From positions 1 through 64,000 of the forward strand of contig JAJFLE010000070.1 in the NCBI GenBank assembly GCA_021772835.1: 64,000 bases of DNA. The letters run 5' to 3'. Position numbers and translations under genes: made by a program. Below are positions 60,145 through 64,000 of this stretch, in pieces; within the stretch, counting starts at the first letter, position 1, and each line of letters begins with the position of its first letter. This stretch comes from Mariprofundus sp. (GTDB lineage Bacteria; Pseudomonadota; Zetaproteobacteria; Mariprofundales; Mariprofundaceae). Under the pieces are notes generated by a model that searched no databases, was not told the DNA's origin, and was given only the letters and a program-made list of their open reading frames with translations.

Positions 60145-61698
60145 ATGGCTTCTATTAAACAGGCGCTGATCAGCGTTTCAGACAAAACAGGTGTGGAAGG
60201 CTTTGCCAAAGCATTGACCGAGCGTGGCGTGAAGATTCTCTCCACCGGCGGCACGGCCAAACTGCTGCGTGAAGCAGGCATTACGTGCCGTGATGTGTCG
60301 GATTACACCGGGTTTCCGGAGATGATGGACGGGCGTGTAAAGACGCTGAATCCGAAAGTACACGGCGGTATTCTTGCCCGTCGCGACAACGCTGGCGACC
60401 TTGCTTCCATGGCTGAGCACGGCATTGAGCAGATCGACCTTGTGTGTGTGAACCTCTACCCGTTCCGCGAAGCGGTCGCCAAAGATGACTGCAGCATTGA
60501 TGACGCAATTGAAAATATCGATATCGGTGGCCCGTGCATGGTTCGTGCATCGGCCAAAAATCATAAATTCGTCACCATTGTTGTAGACCCGTCCGATTAC
60601 GGCATGGTGATCAATGCGATTGACCAGAATGAACTCAACGATCAGATCCGTCGCGCACTGGCCACCAAGGCATTTGCGCATACAGCAGCGTATGATGGTG
60701 CCATCGCCAACCATTTCTCTGCTCTGAATCCTGACGGCTCCAAGCGCAAGTTCCCGGACATTTTTACCCGCCAGTTTGTTAAAACAGCCGATGAGTTGCG
60801 TTATGGTGAAAACCCGCATCAGGACGGTGCATTTTACGCTGATATCGAAGATGTCGGTCTGTCGCTGGCCAATTGCGAAGTGCTGCAGGGCAAGGCTCTC
60901 TCCTATAACAATATCGCCGATGCCGATGCGGCATTTGCCTGCGTACGCGATTTCACCGACAACGCTGCTGTCATCGTTAAACATGCCAACCCGTGCGGAG
61001 TAGCTGTGGGCGGCGCCCAGGAAGTGATTTATGAACGTGCACGTGCAGCTGATTCGACCTCTGCATTTGGCGGCATTGCTGCATTCAATCAACCGCTGAA
61101 CGGCGCGACAGCCAAGCTGATTGCCGAAACCTTTATGGAAGTCGTTATCGCACCGGGATTCAGCGATGATGCGCGTGCAGCATTGGCTACAAAACAAAAC
61201 CTGCGCCTGCTGCGGGCACCATCTGCAGAACCTGTCAGTGGCGGCCTGGAATTCAAACGTGTGAACGGTGGCCTATTGGTGCAGGAGCGCGATGCACATA
61301 TCCTTTTGCGCGATGCATGCACGGTAGTCACTGAGCGCGCACCTTCTGAAGACGAGTGGAGCGACATGCTGTTTGCCTGGTCTGTGGCCAAACATGTAAA
61401 ATCCAATGCTATCGTTTTCGCCAAAGGTGGCGTCACCCTGGGTGTTGGTGCAGGACAGATGAACCGTGTTAACTCCACACGTATTGCTGCTTTTCAGGGT
61501 GGTGAAGCGCTCAAGGGTTCGGCTGTCGCATCCGATGCATTCTTCCCGTTCCGCGATGGTCTGGATGCACTGGCCGAAGCCGGTGCGAAAGCAGTTATCC
61601 AACCGGGTGGCTCGGTACGTGATGAGGAAGTGATTGCAGCAGCGAATGAACATGGGCTGGCGATGATCTTTACCGGTATCCGTCACTTCAGGCATTAA
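60145..61698 (+). CDS. purH: Bifunctional AICAR formyltransferase/IMP cyclohydrolase
   Basis: PurH performs the last two steps of IMP synthesis. The ATG at 60145 begins [21 protein letters not shown]; upstream codons are not conserved. Signatures are [31 protein letters not shown] and NLYPFREAV in the cyclohydrolase half, and [18 protein letters not shown] and [10 protein letters not shown] in the formyltransferase half. The C-terminus [31 protein letters not shown] is complete. It heads a purH-purD unit. Confidence 0.98.
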   Translation: MASIKQALISVSDKTGVEGFAKALTERGVKILSTGGTAKLLREAGITCRDVSDYTGFPEMMDGRVKTLNPKVHGGILARRDNAGDLASMAEHGIEQIDLVCVNLYPFREAVAKDDCSIDDAIENIDIGGPCMVRASAKNHKFVTIVVDPSDYGMVINAIDQNELNDQIRRALATKAFAHTAAYDGAIANHFSALNPDGSKRKFPDIFTRQFVKTADELRYGENPHQDGAFYADIEDVGLSLANCEVLQGKALSYNNIADADAAFACVRDFTDNAAVIVKHANPCGVAVGGAQEVIYERARAADSTSAFGGIAAFNQPLNGATAKLIAETFMEVVIAPGFSDDARAALATKQNLRLLRAPSAEPVSGGLEFKRVNGGLLVQERDAHILLRDACTVVTERAPSEDEWSDMLFAWSVAKHVKSNAIVFAKGGVTLGVGAGQMNRVNSTRIAAFQGGEALKGSAVASDAFFPFRDGLDALAEAGAKAVIQPGGSVRDEEVIAAANEHGLAMIFTGIRHFRH

Positions 61699-61704
61699 GG
61701 AGCA

Positions 61705-62988
61705 ATGATGAAAGTTCTCGTAGTCGGCGGCGGTGGTCGCGAACATGCATTGTGCTGGAAGCTGAAAGACTCGCCTTCAGTCTCCGAAGTCATCTGTGCG
61801 CCAGGCAACCCGGGCATCAAGCGCGTGGCTCGCTGTATCAATGTCGGAGCCGAAGATGTTGATGGATTGATGAAGCTGGCATTGGCTGAGAAGCCTGATC
61901 TGGTGGTGATTGGCCCGGAAGTACCTCTTGTTCTTGGCCTGGGCAATCAATTGCGTGACGAAGGTATTCCTGTTTTTGGACCGGACAAAGCAGCCGCAAA
62001 TCTTGAAGGCAGCAAATCTTTTTCCAAACGTCTGATGCATGAGGCTGGTGTGCCTACGGCGCGTTTTGAAGTACATGTCGATGCCGATGAAGCGATTGAC
62101 ACCATCCGCTCATGGGGTGCACCGATTGTCGTGAAAGCTTCCGGTCTTGCTGCCGGCAAGGGCGTGATCGTGGCACAAAGCGAGAAAGAAGCGATAGATG
62201 CAGTGCGCGATATGCTTTCCGGCAACAGCTTCGGTGAAGCTGGCTCACAGGTTGTGATTGAAGAGTTCCTGACCGGTGAAGAGGCGTCCTGCCTGTTCAT
62301 CGTATCCGGTGACACAATCCTTCCTCTGGCCTCAAGTCAGGATCATAAGGCGCTGCTCGATGGTGATCTGGGACCGAATACCGGTGGTATGGGTGCTTAT
62401 TCGCCCGCCCCGTGTGTCACTGAGACGATCGCCGATGTGGTTCTGGAAACGATTGCCCGACCGACTATTGCTGCGCTGAAAAAGAAGGGCGCAGAATTTA
62501 TCGGCATACTCTACGCCGGTATAATGCTGACCGAAGATGGCCCCAAGGCTCTGGAATTTAACGTGCGTTTCGGCGATCCTGAATGCCAGCCGCTGATGAG
62601 CAGGCTAAAATCTGATCTGGGCACCGTGCTGCTGGCTGCCGCCAACAGAAAGCTCGATGGCGTGGAGCTGGAGTGGCACGAGGGTACGGCGCTGTGCGTG
62701 GTTGTATCATCTGCTGGCTATCCGGTAAGCTTTGACAAAGGTCAGGCCATCGGAGGCCTCGATGCTGTTGAAGCTGCAGGTACTACCGTTTTTCACGCAG
62801 GTACGGCTGAAAAAGATGGAGTTATCGTCAACACAGGTGGCCGCGTGCTGGGTGTGACAGCGGTGGCAGCAACGGTGAAACAGGCGCAGCAAACGGTGTA
62901 TGCTGCACTGGAAAAGCTGGACTGGCCGGGTGGATTTTATCGCCGCGACATCGGCTACCGTGCAGTCGCCCGCGAGGAAAATATTTAA
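61705..62988 (+). CDS. purD: Phosphoribosylamine-glycine ligase (GAR synthetase)
   Basis: PurD attaches glycine to phosphoribosylamine using ATP. The 427-residue ATP-grasp enzyme has VLVVGGGGREHALCWKL, PDLVVIGPEVPLVLGL, VVKASGLAAGKGVIVA, GGMGAYSPAP and EFNVRFGDPECQ, with normal length. A GGAG precedes ATGATG at 61705; either Met could start. It follows purH by six bases. Confidence 0.98.
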   Translation: MMKVLVVGGGGREHALCWKLKDSPSVSEVICAPGNPGIKRVARCINVGAEDVDGLMKLALAEKPDLVVIGPEVPLVLGLGNQLRDEGIPVFGPDKAAANLEGSKSFSKRLMHEAGVPTARFEVHVDADEAIDTIRSWGAPIVVKASGLAAGKGVIVAQSEKEAIDAVRDMLSGNSFGEAGSQVVIEEFLTGEEASCLFIVSGDTILPLASSQDHKALLDGDLGPNTGGMGAYSPAPCVTETIADVVLETIARPTIAALKKKGAEFIGILYAGIMLTEDGPKALEFNVRFGDPECQPLMSRLKSDLGTVLLAAANRKLDGVELEWHEGTALCVVVSSAGYPVSFDKGQAIGGLDAVEAAGTTVFHAGTAEKDGVIVNTGGRVLGVTAVAATVKQAQQTVYAALEKLDWPGGFYRRDIGYRAVAREENI

Positions 62989-62998
62989 GCACAGAGAG

Positions 62999-63205
62999 CA
63001 CAGAGGACACAGAGGAAAACCTTAGGGCAAGTACATGGAACACCGGATTGGAATGGTTACATAAGATTTACCATTTCACACTACCCTGATAAACCTTTAG
63101 TCCTATGCATACTCTACGATACAATATGTGGAACGAACTAATGAACCGCCGTTGGAACCAGGAACGCAGAGATTTAATGATAACTTTTCCTCTGTGTCCT
63201 CTGTG
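62999..63205. repeat. Inverted-repeat-bounded element between purD and purE
   Basis: A 21-base sequence at 62999-63019 (beginning CACAGAGGACACAGAGG) is exactly repeated in inverse at 63185-63205. The 165 bases between show no gene. Less perfect repeats extend the ends outward (CACAGAGAG; CTCTGCGG). Similar CACAGAG sequence occurs at 44231-44257 and 45634-45661. Confidence 0.7.
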
Positions 63206-63231
63206 TCCTCTGCGGTGAAACGGGGTTGAAA

Positions 63232-63702
63232 ATGGAAGCGATTAAAGTATTGATCTTGATGGGTAGTGCCAATGACATGCCCGTGATGCAGAAAACAGAG
63301 GCTGTGCTGGACGCGTTCGGCGTGCCATACAAAACCATGGTGCGTTCAGCCCACCGCACACCGGAAGCAACGGTTGCCGCAATCAAGGACGCTGAAGAAG
63401 CTGGCTGCAAGGTATTCATCTGCGCCGCTGGCATGGCAGCGCATCTGGCTGGCGTGGTCTGCTCCAAAACGGTGAAACCTGTGATCGGTGTGCCTATCGC
63501 ATCCGGCCCTTTGAATGGTGAAGATGCTCTGCTCTCCACTGTCATGATGCCTCCGGGCATGCCGGTAGCGACTGTCGCCATTAACGGTGCAAAAAATGCA
63601 GGACTGCTGGCCGTGCAGATGCTGGCTCAGAATGATGAAGATCTGACAGAGAAGCTGAAGGCGGATCGTGCGGCACAGGCTGAGGCCATCCTGTCTGCCT
63701 GA
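63232..63702 (+). CDS. purE: N5-carboxyaminoimidazole ribonucleotide mutase
   Basis: PurE moves the carboxylate on the AIR ring. The ATG at 63232 is used; a TTG at 63226 adds two residues. Signatures are ILMGSANDMPVM, the catalytic His in SAHRTPE, GCKVFICAAGMAAHLAGVV and PIASGPLNGEDALLSTVMMPPGMPVATVAI. It is the class I type that pairs with PurK; purK is not in view. Length of 156 is normal. Confidence 0.97.
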   Translation: MEAIKVLILMGSANDMPVMQKTEAVLDAFGVPYKTMVRSAHRTPEATVAAIKDAEEAGCKVFICAAGMAAHLAGVVCSKTVKPVIGVPIASGPLNGEDALLSTVMMPPGMPVATVAINGAKNAGLLAVQMLAQNDEDLTEKLKADRAAQAEAILSA

Positions 63703-63712
63703 GGCAGCCTCA

Positions 63713-64000
63713 ATGAGAGCGATTTCAAGGAAGCTGGCTGCTTTAAACGCGGCTAAGGTACTTCAATGCGGGGGACTGATTGCCCACCACACCGGCACAT
63801 TGCCTGGTGTCGCAGCTCTTCCCGGATCTTCAAAAGCCATGCATCGCCTCTGTCGCTTTAAGCAGAGGCAAGGCCCGTTCCTGCTGCTGGCCGATTCAAT
63901 TCAAGCAGCTTTGAAGCAGGTGCGCTTTTTCTCGCCAGCACTGCGCAGGCTGGTTAAAGACTCATGGCCAGGTGATGTGAGCATCATTGTGCCGGCAAAG
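63713..64000 (+). CDS. TsaC/Sua5/YrdC-family threonylcarbamoyl-AMP synthase, 3' end outside window
   Basis: Only the first 96 codons are visible, starting ten bases after purE. They read LQCGGLIAHHTGTLPGVAALPGSSKAMHRLCRFKQRQGPFLLLADS and later RRLVKDSWPGDVSIIVPAK, which match the Sua5/YrdC pattern (GGLI-x-T-GL, K-x-R-G-x-LI, WPGPVTII). The usual PTET is here HTGT. The enzyme makes the activated intermediate for t6A37 of tRNA. This protein looks slightly divergent, so a paralogue is possible. Confidence 0.75.
   Translation, partial: MRAISRKLAALNAAKVLQCGGLIAHHTGTLPGVAALPGSSKAMHRLCRFKQRQGPFLLLADSIQAALKQVRFFSPALRRLVKDSWPGDVSIIVPAK

Noticed and set aside
60178-61197. Minus-strand ORF of 339 codons inside purH
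   Set aside because: It is antisense to a fully conserved purH and has cysteine/histidine-rich, low-complexity shadow composition.
1-64000. CRISPR array
   Set aside because: No regularly spaced direct repeats of 23-40 bases were seen anywhere in the window.

Overview
This is a chromosomal segment of a Gram-negative proteobacterium. The evidence is signal peptides, Sec/Tat exports, lipoproteins, a TonB-dependent receptor, dusB-ntrB-ntrC, rpoN-hpf-ptsN-hprK-rapZ, BolA/Grx4, SmpB, long-form HPF and an NADP transhydrogenase. The gene mix is HprK plus a transporter-less PTS, both a PDH complex and a pyruvate:ferredoxin oxidoreductase, and many c-di-GMP enzymes. Together with overall composition it resembles free-living iron-oxidising Zetaproteobacteria (Mariprofundus-like). 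That assignment comes from recall of gene content, not from a search.

Layout. 0-0.6 kb: decayed IS3-family insertion sequence. 0.6-7 kb: M48 membrane protease, a divergent CobT-like protein, AroB, an exported MsrA/MsrB pair and a BaiN/HI0933-type flavoprotein. 7.2-9.7 kb: OprC/NosA-like TonB-dependent receptor with copper-ligand motifs, preceded by a copper-box-like inverted repeat. 9.7-13.9 kb: dusB-ntrB-ntrC operon, divergent from engB. 14-16.7 kb: small accessory patch with a higBA toxin-antitoxin locus whose toxin carries an in-frame stop, then an AT-richer two-gene cassette encoding a PD-(D/E)XK/Mrr-like protein and an unknown partner. 16.7-19 kb: DEAD-box helicase, tRNA(CAT), BolA and Grx4. 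19-25.8 kb: rpoN-hpf-ptsN-hprK-rapZ-EIIA(Man)-HPr-EI, a regulatory PTS. 25.8-34.5 kb: bioB with a BirA-type operator, smpB, envelope proteins, a homologue of tRNA-queuosine mannosyltransferase, NnrU and a rhodanese lipoprotein. 34.6-42.1 kb: Fe-S flavoprotein, PFOR and SthA, plausibly a ferredoxin/pyridine-nucleotide module, then an exported rubrerythrin-like protein behind an 11-G tract. 42.3-47.8 kb: PDH operon (E1a-E1b-E2-E3) on the minus strand. 48-52.8 kb: SUI1/YciH, hemC, rsmD and an M16 peptidase pair. 52.9-60 kb: three c-di-GMP proteins, one with a Rossmann-fold input domain, plus RDD and endonuclease/exonuclease/phosphatase-family proteins. 60-64 kb: purH, purD, purE and the start of a TsaC/Sua5-like gene.

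The main unexplained signals are non-coding or architectural. There is a dispersed intergenic repeat family in four copies with conserved hairpins, a 21-bp perfect inverted repeat bounding about 165 bp between purD and purE, and three tandem hairpins between rpoN and hpf. Others are the poly-G tract, the higB nonsense codon with its operator-promoter, the Mrr-like cassette, the CobT homologue lacking the canonical phosphate loop, and the Rossmann-PAS-GGDEF protein.
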